From positions 1 through 61,341 of the forward strand of contig CANTDX010000014.1 in NCBI GenBank assembly GCA_947652615.1: DNA of 61,341 nt, in the 5' to 3' direction. Source of the DNA: an uncultured Dorea sp. Its GTDB lineage: Bacteria > Bacillota > Clostridia > Lachnospirales > Lachnospiraceae. The notes under the pieces are model-generated. The model had not been told where the DNA came from, did not search any database, and was given only the letters and a program-made list of their open reading frames with translations. A program made the position numbers and the translations under genes. Shown in pieces: positions 1 to 8,343 of the stretch (its first letter is position 1; each line of letters opens with the position of its first letter).

Positions 1-345
1 GAGCGTCCGCAGGTGGAATCCACTTCAGGGCGAATCGTCCGGGGCTAATCGCCTGTCTGCATCTCGTAGATGGTATGCATAGAAACGATCCTGTACTTCG
101 GCAAGCCGAGACTATTTCTAAAGAGTGGTTTCTGTCTCGCGACGATTTGCCGTTTGGCTGGAAACGGAGGGTTCTTGGGGACGTTTCTGAAATGAGCGCT
201 GGTGCCTCGCACAAGCACCATATCTGCTAAATACTTGTACCTATGGCTTAAAAGCATTCCAATTCATGGGACTGGAACGACGCAACAACAACTTACGGTT
301 CCCGACTTCCGAAAAGCGGAAATCTTAGTTCCAAAATTGTTTGAT
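1..345 (+). pseudogene. Decayed fragment resembling a type I restriction specificity subunit (HsdS)
   Basis: No intact gene is present, but two plus-strand frames hold HsdS-like pieces. In frame 3 (about 120-210) the translation includes LPFGWKRRVLGDVSEMSAGA, which resembles the start of a target-recognition domain (LPxGW..LGDV.EI..G). In frame 1 (about 203-330) it includes AKYLYLWLKS followed by GTGTTQQQL and DFRKAEILVP, which resembles the end of such a domain. The recognition domain between them is missing and the frame changes near position 205, so this is a deletion or frameshift relic. The match is by eye only. The hsdR and hsdM partners, if present, would lie beyond the left edge. Confidence 0.4.
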
Positions 346-387
346 GTTTTTAGTATTCTAAGCCGCCAGGTTGCGCCCGATAAATTC

Positions 388-473
388 TTACTCCATCGTA
401 TATGCGTCGCGATCATCTTCGAATCCGTCACCATCTTCTACCAATTCCCGATAACGTTTCTCAAAACTTTGTC
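388..473 (-). pseudogene. C-terminal tail of an unidentified ORF
   Basis: On the minus strand a short frame of about 28 codons with an acidic translation (including ELVEDGDGFEDDRDAYTME) runs to a TAA at 390-388. It has no start of its own and is joined, out of frame, to the truncated deoxyribosyltransferase-like copy at 461-649. It looks like the 3' end of another gene brought next to that copy by recombination. The parent gene is not recognised. Confidence 0.3.
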
Positions 474-649
474 CTGTTCGCCGTATCTTCCGACATCCCC
501 TCCCAGACTTCCGTATCACCGGCATGTCCAAAGAGACCGACACTGATAACAATATTCCCCTCCAATGTCAGACGCTTCTGCGCCTCCATAAATGCATCCT
601 TGAACCGAGTGCTGCTGCATAGGGTAATAACCTTATATTTTCCTACCAT
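461..649 (-). pseudogene. Truncated second copy of the deoxyribosyltransferase-like gene
   Basis: The first 50 or so codons are nearly identical to the intact gene at 1234-1575 (VGKYKVITLC, TRFKDAFMEAQKRL, GHAGDTEVWEGMSEDT). The copy then runs out of homology at about position 483 and stops after 62 residues. It lacks the C-terminal half of the intact protein (113 residues). One residue in the N-terminal motif also differs (CSS instead of CGS). This is a partial duplication and almost certainly non-functional. Confidence 0.75.
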
Positions 650-762
650 ACTTACACCACCGCACCGTACATCTTACTGCCTGCACACTCTCCGGCTATA
701 AAATAATTGTATAACACAGTTTCGAAAATCCGATTAGAGATTACGGCCATATCATTTTCATT
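483..762. repeat. Imperfect partial duplication of 1410-1588 plus 2021-2120
   Basis: This is a direct repeat of the neighbouring locus, about nine bases in ten identical by eye. It carries an internal deletion whose ends both contain CCGC or CCGCAC, so short microhomology may have guided the junction. The repeat spans the two pseudogene pieces and marks an old unequal exchange or insertion event. Confidence 0.7.
660..762 (-). pseudogene. Internal fragment of an AAA-like ATPase gene
   Basis: About 100 bases match positions 2021-2120 inside the AAA-like ATPase gene at 1578-3158. In this copy they are joined directly to the upstream end of the truncated deoxyribosyltransferase-like copy. The roughly 430 bases that separate the two parts in the intact locus (about 1590-2020) are missing. 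The fragment stops abruptly at about 762, seven bases before the stop codon of the next gene. It has no coding potential of its own. Confidence 0.75.
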
Positions 763-768
763 TATATT

Positions 769-1212
769 TTAGTCCAACAGATATCCTGCTTCATAGGAAC
801 ATTCCAGATAACTAGGATTTTGATAATAAATATCCGTTTGAAAATCTGATATTTTATCGCTAATAAAAGATGAGAAAATTTTTATCAATTCATCTACCTC
901 TCTACCTGGTTTTGCACAATCCTCAATCATAATACTATATAATTTTCCAATATCCATAAAACTTGGGATTGCATATTTACAGTCTGTGATGGTATCAAAT
1001 TCTCCATCAGATATTCCATATTGTTCTATTATTTCATCGCTTACCTGTTCAAAAGAAAGACAATGGTTCACTTCGGCATCATATAATTGCTTCTCAATTC
1101 CTTCTTTTCCTAATGCTTCCGCGATAACTCCCCGCTTATTTTTCGTCTGACGAGCGATATGCTCGATTAACGAACATACATAAAAAAAATCATTTCTTTC
1201 TTTTTTGGTCAT
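769..1212 (-). CDS. Small protein of unknown function (147 aa)
   Basis: I do not recognise this protein with certainty. The start is the ATG at 1212, the fifth codon of the longest frame, because AAGGAAGGTGAG lies just upstream. The N-terminal half (NDFFYVCSLIEHIARQTKNK then LYDAEVNHCLSFEQVSDEII) looks helical and is followed by a second part with an IPSFMDIGKLY motif. There are no membrane segments or signal peptide. It is A+T-rich and lies 21 bases downstream of the deoxyribosyltransferase-like gene, so it is probably the last gene of that operon. The style recalls small antitoxin-like or accessory proteins of Lachnospiraceae, but that is only an impression. Confidence 0.7.
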   Translation of the reverse strand: MTKKERNDFFYVCSLIEHIARQTKNKRGVIAEALGKEGIEKQLYDAEVNHCLSFEQVSDEIIEQYGISDGEFDTITDCKYAIPSFMDIGKLYSIMIEDCAKPGREVDELIKIFSSFISDKISDFQTDIYYQNPSYLECSYEAGYLLD

Positions 1213-1233
1213 AAACAATCTCACCTTCCTTAA

Positions 1234-1575
1234 TCACACGTGATCTGTCTCCAGATATTCCACGCTCTTTCCCATCTTCCTGGCATATGCAATCTCTGAC
1301 CGGGTACTGTCACCGATATATCCCCCGACATTGATCACATAGATCTCATCAGCCATATCAATTTTACGCTTGTGCATATCATCAAGCATTTCCTTTGTCC
1401 TGGTCACCGTGTCTTCCGACATCCCCTCCCAGACCTCTGTGTCACCAGCATGTCCAAAAAGACCAACGCTGATAACAATATTCCCCTCCAGTGTCAGACG
1501 CTTCTGCGCCTCCATAAATGCATCCTTGAACCGGGTGCTGCCGCATAGGGTAATAACCTTATATTTTCCTACCAT
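1234..1575 (-). CDS. Nucleoside 2-deoxyribosyltransferase-like / DUF4406-type protein (113 aa)
   Basis: The N-terminus has the pattern KVITLCGSTRFKDAF, a beta strand and glycine/serine loop typical of the nucleoside 2-deoxyribosyltransferase-like fold. Downstream come a conserved GHAGDTEVWEG segment and DEIYVINVGGYIGDSTRSEI, where the family places a nucleotide- or ribose-phosphate-binding loop. Proteins of this small class are usually of unknown physiological role, so nucleoside hydrolase or transferase activity is only a family-level guess. It begins two bases after the stop of the AAA-like ATPase gene, so the two are surely co-transcribed. A truncated second copy lies at 461-649. Confidence 0.75.
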   Translation of the reverse strand: MVGKYKVITLCGSTRFKDAFMEAQKRLTLEGNIVISVGLFGHAGDTEVWEGMSEDTVTRTKEMLDDMHKRKIDMADEIYVINVGGYIGDSTRSEIAYARKMGKSVEYLETDHV

Positions 1576-1577
1576 AC

Positions 1578-3158
1578 TTACACCACCGCCTCTATTAAGA
1601 TCTTATCTCCCACTTTTATTTCTTTTACTCCAATATTCTTTTTCTTGTTAAAATTAAAACTTAACATATAACCTTTCTTAAGATGGAAGTATTCAAGGTA
1701 ATTAGAAAGTTGTTCCTCACCGCGCTCATTATAGGCATTCCCCCTCCATATCTTGATCTCGATCACGCTCTGCGTTCCTTTATAATAAATAACTAGATCC
1801 ATCCGTTCATTATTTCTGGTTCTTGATTCCACACTATAACTCCCAATACCATTAATGATAGGCTTCAAAAACAGAATAAAATAACGTCTGCCCACATCTT
1901 CTAGAAAAGTCTCATCCTTATCCCCATACAAGTAGTCAAAGGTCTCTACAAATTTCTCAAGAATCTTTCTGACATCCAGATAACCGCCTACAATGAATTG
2001 ATTCCGCTCCTGTACCCCCGCACTGTACATCTTACTGCCTGCAAATTCCCCGGCTATAAAATAATTGTATAACACGGTTTCGAAAATCCGATTAGAGATT
2101 ACGGCCATATCATTTTCATTCTTGATAAACCCAAACATGGCCGCTGTCTTCAGATAACTGTTCGTCGCGATATACGGAATCGGTTTTCCTGTAAACAGCA
2201 GTTCATACAGTATCTCCTTAAGCTCCGGGTAGAGTTCCAATTTTCTTATTAAGGACTGATATAATGTGTTATCTTCTTTTACGATCATTTTCTCGGCTTC
2301 ATAGAACCCTGCTTCTGACCACGCGCTGCTTTGATCCTGGAACTCTTCTGTTCCGGCAATCCGCCCGTCCAGGTAACTACAGAACCGAGATACCAGATAT
2401 GGATAACCCGAAGTATACTCATAGATCATACTCGATATCCAGTTGATGTCCATACCCGTCTGATGATCCGTCTCGTATTCCTCAAGCATCCCCTCTATAT
2501 CCTCCACTGAGAAACTCATATCCACAAGAAAATCTGCCGCAATGTTCCACGGCGAGTTTTCCTTATGTTCTTCCTGGGGACGAATTTTACTCTTTACACT
2601 GCGGACATCATAAACACCGGCAAGGATCACCGACTGGAACACCGGCATGTTCCGTCTCTTAAGATAATAGAAGCGAAGTTGGGCAAGAAAATCTATAAAC
2701 ACCTGGTTATTGGAAGCCGCATCCACTTCATCAATGATCAAGACAATCCTCTTTGCCAAGCTTCTGCACAACTGTGATAAAGTTACGAATAATCTTGACA
2801 GAGTCGCCCCTCTTATATTGCCTGCTGAATACTGTCTTAACTCTTCTTCTATCTCAACAGGTATATCTTCTGTGTATAAAAGCAACTGCCTGGAAAAAGC
2901 TGCAACAAAGCTATATTCCGACTCAAAATCAGCATAGCTTAACCCCTGGAAATCCAGGCTGATAACTTTATAATCTGCTTTCAAGTATTCTGCCAGAGCC
3001 ATTAACAGCGTAGTCTTCCCATACTGTCTTGCCCTGTTAACGGTAAAATATTTCCCCGCATCTACCATCGCTTTGACTTCTCCTAGCCGGGCTGTCAGAT
3101 CGACCATATAATGCAGATCCGGATCACAGCATCCATCGGTATGAAATGTTCTGTCCAC
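1578..3158 (-). CDS. AAA-like ATPase with C-terminal PD-(D/E)XK-like nuclease domain (526 aa)
   Basis: The P-loop is ARQYGKTTLL at about residues 44-53 and the Walker B motif is VLIIDEVD at about 138-145, followed by a sensor-like segment and a winged-helix-like region. Near the C-terminus, ERMDLVIYY followed by SVIEIKIWRG gives the D...ExK pattern of PD-(D/E)XK nucleases. The start is GTG at 3158, preceded by GGAAAGGAAG. A close paralog of the same layout lies at 32150-33739. Such proteins occur in many copies in Lachnospiraceae; their role is not established, and mobile-element or defence functions have been suggested for related STAND-type ATPases. It is the first gene of a unit with the deoxyribosyltransferase-like gene. 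Confidence 0.8.
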   Translation of the reverse strand: MDRTFHTDGCCDPDLHYMVDLTARLGEVKAMVDAGKYFTVNRARQYGKTTLLMALAEYLKADYKVISLDFQGLSYADFESEYSFVAAFSRQLLLYTEDIPVEIEEELRQYSAGNIRGATLSRLFVTLSQLCRSLAKRIVLIIDEVDAASNNQVFIDFLAQLRFYYLKRRNMPVFQSVILAGVYDVRSVKSKIRPQEEHKENSPWNIAADFLVDMSFSVEDIEGMLEEYETDHQTGMDINWISSMIYEYTSGYPYLVSRFCSYLDGRIAGTEEFQDQSSAWSEAGFYEAEKMIVKEDNTLYQSLIRKLELYPELKEILYELLFTGKPIPYIATNSYLKTAAMFGFIKNENDMAVISNRIFETVLYNYFIAGEFAGSKMYSAGVQERNQFIVGGYLDVRKILEKFVETFDYLYGDKDETFLEDVGRRYFILFLKPIINGIGSYSVESRTRNNERMDLVIYYKGTQSVIEIKIWRGNAYNERGEEQLSNYLEYFHLKKGYMLSFNFNKKKNIGVKEIKVGDKILIEAVV

Positions 3159-3228
3159 TATCCCACACTTCCTTTCCCTGCCTTACAATTATAGTCAGTA
3201 TAACATACCCCAACCTCCGCCCGCAACC

Positions 3229-3252
3229 AAAAAGGCAGGCCCTTTCCGCCTG
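3229..3252 (-). terminator. Rho-independent terminator after the DUF4340-like gene
   Basis: Read on the minus strand, a CAGGC/GCCTG stem with a seven-base loop is followed by CCTTTTT. It lies about 100 bases beyond the stop codon of the lipoprotein gene at 3357 and upstream of the AAA-like gene, so it should separate the two units. Confidence 0.65.
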
Positions 3253-3254
3253 GC

Positions 3255-3286
3255 CAGACTGTCGAAACCGCAGTTCCCGCAGTCTG
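3255..3286. repeat. Intergenic stem-loop repeat, copy A (CAGACTG-N18-CAGTCTG)
   Basis: Seven-base arms CAGACTG and CAGTCTG are separated by exactly 18 bases. The same arms, the same loop length and the same TTCCC near the end of the loop recur at 6716-6747. Both copies lie between genes, so this may be a small dispersed palindromic element or a conserved RNA hairpin. Confidence 0.6.
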
Positions 3287-3356
3287 CCGGAAAGCACCTG
3301 CCCTCTTGCATATCTTTTTGCATGTAACAGGACATCTTGCCTGAACTGTTACCGTA

Positions 3357-4424
3357 TTAAAACGCATCCTCGATCTGCCCGATCAATGTCTCAATCTCGT
3401 CCCTGCCAACCAGGAACCGCTCTTCCCCATTGATCTCAACAGAATCATATTCATCATCATAAGAATAATAACTCACCTGCACCTTCGGCGCGCCCTCGAT
3501 ATTCCGATGGAACACAACCGTAAGCTCCGGTTCCTCCTTATCACTTCTGCCGCCGTCCATCTCCGAGGCCAGCATAACCCCCGAGATTGCCTGATACAAG
3601 GCGGCGAACTCCTTCTTATCGACCTCTTTTTTCCCAAACCTATAAGAATCCGACGACGCGTCTACCGAGATCTCATACTGCCGGTTTCCCGCCGTTATCT
3701 CCATACAGTCAAGGGTATCCGCCGAGATCAGCACCGGAATCTTCAAGATATAGTCGAAGGGCTTGCGGTCATAGATCATCCGGATCGTTTCCGCCGGAAG
3801 GAGATAGACCTGTTCTTCTTTCCCTGCAACTGCCGCATAACGTCCGCCCTTGCCGTCTTCCTTCCCAAGGATCACCTCAACTGCCGTATCGGCATCTTCC
3901 GTTCCCTGCGCCTTTGCATTATCCGCGGTATCCACATATTCTACCCTGTAGCTCATATCAGACTCCTGTATCCCGGTATCGGTCCCTTCCTCAACCTGGA
4001 CGGGCGTATCGAATGCGAGACCACACAGTTCACCAAACATCTCGAACATAACCTCTGTATTCATGGTCGCGTTCTCATCATATGGATTCGACACCTCCCA
4101 ATAGTCGAAATCCATCTTATAATCCGCCGGTTCTCTCGATATCAGAAGGAACTCCTCCCCATCCCTCCTAAGCGAGACACTGCGGATCCCGTTGGGGATA
4201 AACTGCGGCTTCTCTGCCTGCTTTAACTGCTTCTGCGCTTCGCTCTCCTTCTGCTTCGCATCCTTCCCATTCTGAATGTCCTCCTGATCTGCAGTATCCT
4301 GGGATTCTCCCTGAATCTGTCCCTGATTCCCGCCTTCCTCCTTCTTCCCGGAGCATCCGGCCGTAAAAAGAAGTATCATACATATTGCCAACGCCGCAAT
4401 TCTTTTTCCTGTCTGTCTTACCAT
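3357..4424 (-). CDS. Lipoprotein with DUF4340-like domain (355 aa)
   Basis: The start is ATG 4424 rather than 4499: AAAGGA lies upstream, and from this start the protein opens with a clear lipoprotein signal peptide (positively charged MVRQTGKR, a hydrophobic stretch, then FTAGC with the lipidated Cys at 24). A charged Glu/Gln/Lys-rich linker follows to about residue 75. The body contains GEEFLLISR and FDYWEVSNPYDENA, which resemble the DUF4340 family (surface proteins of unknown role, often near ABC exporters or gliding-type genes). It should sit on the outer face of the membrane. It lies downstream of the GH3 glycosidase in the same direction and may be co-expressed. No enzymatic residues are evident. 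Confidence 0.75.
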   Translation of the reverse strand: MVRQTGKRIAALAICMILLFTAGCSGKKEEGGNQGQIQGESQDTADQEDIQNGKDAKQKESEAQKQLKQAEKPQFIPNGIRSVSLRRDGEEFLLISREPADYKMDFDYWEVSNPYDENATMNTEVMFEMFGELCGLAFDTPVQVEEGTDTGIQESDMSYRVEYVDTADNAKAQGTEDADTAVEVILGKEDGKGGRYAAVAGKEEQVYLLPAETIRMIYDRKPFDYILKIPVLISADTLDCMEITAGNRQYEISVDASSDSYRFGKKEVDKKEFAALYQAISGVMLASEMDGGRSDKEEPELTVVFHRNIEGAPKVQVSYYSYDDEYDSVEINGEERFLVGRDEIETLIGQIEDAF

Positions 4425-4518
4425 CCTGCTTTTTCCTTTCCCTGCCCCGGCAGACTTAAACTGCGCTTTCGCTTCACAGCCTGCCCAAGACCTTCGCATT
4501 CAATGATCCATATATCTC

Positions 4519-4544
4519 TAGTACAGCATTGCAATGCTATACTA
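4519..4544. repeat. Near-perfect palindrome at the end of the GH3 gene
   Basis: The 14-base core AGCATTGCAATGCT is a perfect palindrome, flanked by TAGTA and TACTA arms with a single unpaired base on each side. It overlaps the stop codon of the GH3 gene and has no T-run, so it looks like an RNA hairpin that protects or separates transcripts rather than a classic terminator. Confidence 0.5.
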
Positions 4545-6665
4545 TACTAACGTCACCGTAATCTCCGCCGTCTCTTTCCCGGTAAGCTTACGGCTCCTTG
4601 CATCCGGCTGAGAACATCCTGCGAACAGCTTGAAATTCCTGCTGTCAATATGGCGCTCTCCCTCTTCGTCCACCACGCTCATCGCCCGGTTTGAAACCGT
4701 CATTTCCACAGTCTTCTCTTCCCCTGCCTTTAAGACAATACGTTTGAACGCGCACAGACTGTAATTCGGCACGGCAAGCTTAGAATCCAGGTCCTTGATA
4801 TAGATCTGAACCACCTCGCCGGTATCTGCCCTTCCCTCATTCTTAAGCGTAACCTCGACTAGGATATCCGATTCCCTGGTCACCTCTCCTACTACCTTCG
4901 CCGCCTTCACCTGTACATCCCCGTAAGTAAGGCCATAACCAAAGGGATACAGCGCTTCCTGCTCCATATAACGGTAAGTGCGGTTCTTCATGGAATAATC
5001 CGTGAACTCCGGCAATTCCTCAAGCCCTTTATAGAATGTAACCGGCAGCTTCCCGGACGGCGATACCCTTCCGAACAAGATGTCCGCCACTGCCTTGCCT
5101 CCTCTTGCTCCCGGATACCATGCCATCAGGATTCCGTTGCAGTGCTCCTGGGCATAATTCAGATCAATGGCGCTTCCTGCCATCAGCACAACGATGGTCG
5201 GCTTCCCTACCGCCGTCACCTTCTCGATCAGTTCTTCCTGTACCTTCGGCAGATGCAGGTCCTTCTTATCGCCGGACGCATCACTGTTCCCCGCGTCTCC
5301 TTCTTCGCCCTCCAGCGTCTCGTCTAAGCCTACACAGATCACTACCACATCGCTGTGCTCGGCCGTGATTACCGCCTCTGTGATCCGATCCTGGCTCCAT
5401 GCCAGCCCCTCCACACGATCCTTCTCCAGATGGCAGCCTTCGGAATATAACACACGTACATCCTCGCCCACTTCATCCTGAATTCCCTCCAGAACCGTGA
5501 TATAGCGGGAGGATGTTCCATGGTAATTGCCGATCAGTGCGGCCCTGCTGTCTGCATTGGGCCCTACGACACCGATGGTCTTAAGCTTCGACTTGTCAAG
5601 CGGGAGAACCCCGTCATTCTTAAGCAGCACGCTTCCCTTTCTCGCCATATCAAGAGCTTCTTCCACATGCTCCTTACACTCTACCACCTCGTATGGGATC
5701 TCGTCATACTCGCTTCCGTCGAAGAGCCCCATCAGGAACCGGGCGGTAAGAAGCCTCTCCGCCGCAACCGTGATATCCTCTTCCGTGATCAATCCGTCCT
5801 CCACAGCGCCCAACAGATGAAGATAGGTATTGCCGCAGTTCACGTCGCAGCCGCATTTCAACGCAAGCGCCGCAGACTCCCTGGCATTCTTCGTCACCTG
5901 ATGATTCTCATGGAAATCCTTGATCGCCCAGCAGTCAGAGGTAAAATGTCCGTCGAATTCCCATTGCCCTCTTAACACTTCCTCCATCAGATACTTATGG
6001 CCGCAGCACGGCTCTCCGTTGGTCCGGTTATAGGCTCCCATCACAGCCTCCACGTCTGCTTCCTTCACCAGCGCCTCGAAGGCAGGAAGATAAGTCTCCC
6101 ACATGTCCTTCTTGCTGACCCTGGCATCGAATTCATGGCGGATCGCCTCCGGGCCGCTGTGGACGGCATAGTGCTTGGCGCACGCCGCCGCCTTCATTAC
6201 CGGGCCGCTTCCCTGGATCCCTTCTACGAACCGGACTCCAAGCCTTGAAGTCAGATACGGATCCTCCCCGTAAGTCTCATGCCCTCTTCCCCAGCGCGGA
6301 TCGCGGAAGATATTCACATTGGGGGACCAGAAGGTCAGCCCTTTATAGATATCCCTGTCGTCATGCTTCGAATATTCATTGTATTTCGCCCTCCCTTCGG
6401 TGGCAATGATATCTCCCACCTTCTCCATGGCATCCTCGTCAAAGGCCGCCGCCATCCCGATGGCCTGCGGGAACATGGTTGCAACTCCCGCCCTGGCAAC
6501 ACCGTGCAGCGCCTCATTCCAGTAGTTGTAAGTGGGAACACCAAGCCTTGCTACCGGCGCCGCGTCATATTTAAGCTGCGCCGCCTTCTCCATCAAGGTC
6601 ATCTTCGCCACCAGTTCCTTCGCTTTCTTCCTCGCTTCCGCTCTCTCTTTCCTGAAATTTCCCAT
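4542..6665 (-). CDS. Glycoside hydrolase family 3 beta-glycosidase (707 aa)
   Basis: GH3 enzymes hydrolyse terminal beta-linked glucose, xylose or related sugars by a retaining mechanism. The N-terminal barrel, the KHYAVHSGPE motif (about 164-173) and the nucleophile region HFTSDCWAIKDF with Asp244 are all present. The alpha/beta sandwich (about 360-560, with GSAIDLNYA and WYPGARGG) and the C-terminal fibronectin-III-like domain follow. The sequence around the nucleophile resembles xylosidase-type members more than classic beta-glucosidases, so xylosidase or mixed specificity is possible. There is no signal peptide, so it acts inside the cell on imported oligosaccharides. The start is ATG 6665 with AAAGGAGT eight bases upstream; the longer frame begins just before this site. 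It follows the two-component regulator gene. Confidence 0.9.
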   Translation of the reverse strand: MGNFRKERAEARKKAKELVAKMTLMEKAAQLKYDAAPVARLGVPTYNYWNEALHGVARAGVATMFPQAIGMAAAFDEDAMEKVGDIIATEGRAKYNEYSKHDDRDIYKGLTFWSPNVNIFRDPRWGRGHETYGEDPYLTSRLGVRFVEGIQGSGPVMKAAACAKHYAVHSGPEAIRHEFDARVSKKDMWETYLPAFEALVKEADVEAVMGAYNRTNGEPCCGHKYLMEEVLRGQWEFDGHFTSDCWAIKDFHENHQVTKNARESAALALKCGCDVNCGNTYLHLLGAVEDGLITEEDITVAAERLLTARFLMGLFDGSEYDEIPYEVVECKEHVEEALDMARKGSVLLKNDGVLPLDKSKLKTIGVVGPNADSRAALIGNYHGTSSRYITVLEGIQDEVGEDVRVLYSEGCHLEKDRVEGLAWSQDRITEAVITAEHSDVVVICVGLDETLEGEEGDAGNSDASGDKKDLHLPKVQEELIEKVTAVGKPTIVVLMAGSAIDLNYAQEHCNGILMAWYPGARGGKAVADILFGRVSPSGKLPVTFYKGLEELPEFTDYSMKNRTYRYMEQEALYPFGYGLTYGDVQVKAAKVVGEVTRESDILVEVTLKNEGRADTGEVVQIYIKDLDSKLAVPNYSLCAFKRIVLKAGEEKTVEMTVSNRAMSVVDEEGERHIDSRNFKLFAGCSQPDARSRKLTGKETAEITVTLV

Positions 6666-6715
6666 TCTCGTAACTCCTTTCAAATCATCCCGACTGATCA
6701 GCCGGCCACATCCGG

Positions 6716-6747
6716 CAGACTGCCCGAAAATTCATTCCCACAGTCTG
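6716..6747. repeat. Intergenic stem-loop repeat, copy B (CAGACTG-N18-CAGTCTG)
   Basis: Arms of seven bases with an 18-base loop, matching copy A at 3255-3286 in arms, loop length and the TTCCC block. It lies between the response-regulator gene and the GH3 gene. It may act as a transcript-separating hairpin. Confidence 0.6.
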
Positions 6748-6768
6748 CTCATCCTTCCTGCCATACTC

Positions 6769-8343
6769 CTATAACACTTCGCTTACCCCCTGGATCTCCT
6801 CCCTATACTTCGTAGGCGATTTCCCCGTATGCTTCTTGAACGCCAGAGAGAAGTAATTGGTATCCCGATACCCCACCATCATAGCAATCTCCCCGATCTT
6901 AAGGCTGGTCGTATCCAGCAGCGACTTCGCCTTCTCGATCCGTTTCCGCACAATATACTCATTGCATCCTTCCTTCGTCACCCGCTTGAAAAGCCGCGAG
7001 AAATAATTGGGTGTGATATAGAGGGACACAGCGATATTCGACACCGTAAGATCCTCCGTCAGATGCTCTGCTATGTAATACTTCGCCTTCGCGACAATAT
7101 CATGCACATTCTCCTCCTGGCTCCCAAGCATCTGGCTTAAGAACATCTCCGTCACCGCGCAGGCCTCTTCCCTGGACGCGGATCTTAAGCTCTTCGACAG
7201 CGCATCCAGCTTCCCTGCTTCCGTCTCCCCTGCCTCTCCAAGATAAGAGAAATATATGGACGAAGCCAGCTCAAAACACAGCCTCCGCACCGTCTGCCGG
7301 GACAGGTTATAAGATTCTGCCGCCTTGGTAAATGTCTGGAAAGCCTTCAGGACATACTCCGTATTCCCGATATTGCTGCACATGATTCTCTTAAGCTCTG
7401 CGTAGATATCCTGGAATATACTGTTCTTATTCTGTTCTCCCAAGAGCTGTACGATATCCTGCAGACCTTCCTTCTCCGTATCTAAAAGATGCCTCGCATC
7501 ATGGTAGGATACATACAGCCCGTCCAGTCTCTCCGCCGCGCTTCCGATCACTATCTTCGGCTTACAGTCGAACTCGTCCTGCAGGATCTCCGATAACTCC
7601 CTGGTCTTCTCGAGCACCGAATCTCCCTCTTCTCCGAGAAAATATACCGCCACGATCGTACCGTCGTCATCAAAAAACGTGATCCCTTCCTCCTGTGCGT
7701 CTACAATGCTGATACAGATATTTTTCATAGACATTTCCTGAAAATTATTCTCTGCAGCCTGATTATGCATACAAAGCTGCGGAACGATCAGCACGATCTG
7801 ATAACCGCTGAACCTGTCCAGGCTGTAATGCTCATGCAGATCCTTAAGCAATTGCCTGCTCTCACCTCTGCGGTGTATGAGATCTCGCATCTGCGCCTCC
7901 AGCCGCATCTGCTCCGCAACTCCCCTGGTCCGCTGCGCAAGCAGAGAGCTCTGTGCTTCCGCCTTCTTACGCTCCAATGAACGGATCTGCCCCTCTATCG
8001 CATCAGACAGATCCGTCTCATCCACCGGTTTCAGGAAGAAATCCTGCACCTTGAGACGAAGGCTCTGTCTGGCGTATTCAAAGCTGTCATACCCTGTCAG
8101 TACAAGCACTCTAAGCTCCGGCTGCCGTTTTCTTGCTTCTTCGATCAGTTCAAGCCCCGACATCTCCGACATCTGGATATCCGTTATCATGATCTGCGGT
8201 CCCTGTTCCTCTAAGATCTGAAGCGCTTCCCTTGCCGATGCCGCCGTGAATACCTGCTCCACTCCAAGCTTCTCCCACTGTATCACCTTCCTGATACCCA
8301 TCCGTATCATTTTCTCGTCGTCTACAATCAGTACCCTATACAT
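6769..8343 (-). CDS. YesN-type response regulator, receiver plus AraC DNA-binding domain (524 aa)
   Basis: The receiver domain (1-120) has the acidic pair D8-D9, phospho-acceptor D55 in MITDIQMSEMSG and K105 in FFLKPVDE. A middle sensor-like segment follows. Residues about 415-515 form an AraC-type double helix-turn-helix (ITPNYFSRLFKRVTKEGC, then IGEIAMMVGYRDTNYFSLAF and GKSPTKYRE). It should be phosphorylated by the kinase just upstream, with which it overlaps by eight bases. In this family it usually activates the adjacent CUT1 sugar transporter and glycosidase genes. Confidence 0.93.
   Translation of the reverse strand: MYRVLIVDDEKMIRMGIRKVIQWEKLGVEQVFTAASAREALQILEEQGPQIMITDIQMSEMSGLELIEEARKRQPELRVLVLTGYDSFEYARQSLRLKVQDFFLKPVDETDLSDAIEGQIRSLERKKAEAQSSLLAQRTRGVAEQMRLEAQMRDLIHRRGESRQLLKDLHEHYSLDRFSGYQIVLIVPQLCMHNQAAENNFQEMSMKNICISIVDAQEEGITFFDDDGTIVAVYFLGEEGDSVLEKTRELSEILQDEFDCKPKIVIGSAAERLDGLYVSYHDARHLLDTEKEGLQDIVQLLGEQNKNSIFQDIYAELKRIMCSNIGNTEYVLKAFQTFTKAAESYNLSRQTVRRLCFELASSIYFSYLGEAGETEAGKLDALSKSLRSASREEACAVTEMFLSQMLGSQEENVHDIVAKAKYYIAEHLTEDLTVSNIAVSLYITPNYFSRLFKRVTKEGCNEYIVRKRIEKAKSLLDTTSLKIGEIAMMVGYRDTNYFSLAFKKHTGKSPTKYREEIQGVSEVL

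Noticed and set aside
3507..4226. A 239-codon plus-strand frame inside the lipoprotein gene
   Set aside because: It is antisense to the DUF4340-like lipoprotein, which has a clear signal peptide and a ribosome binding site.
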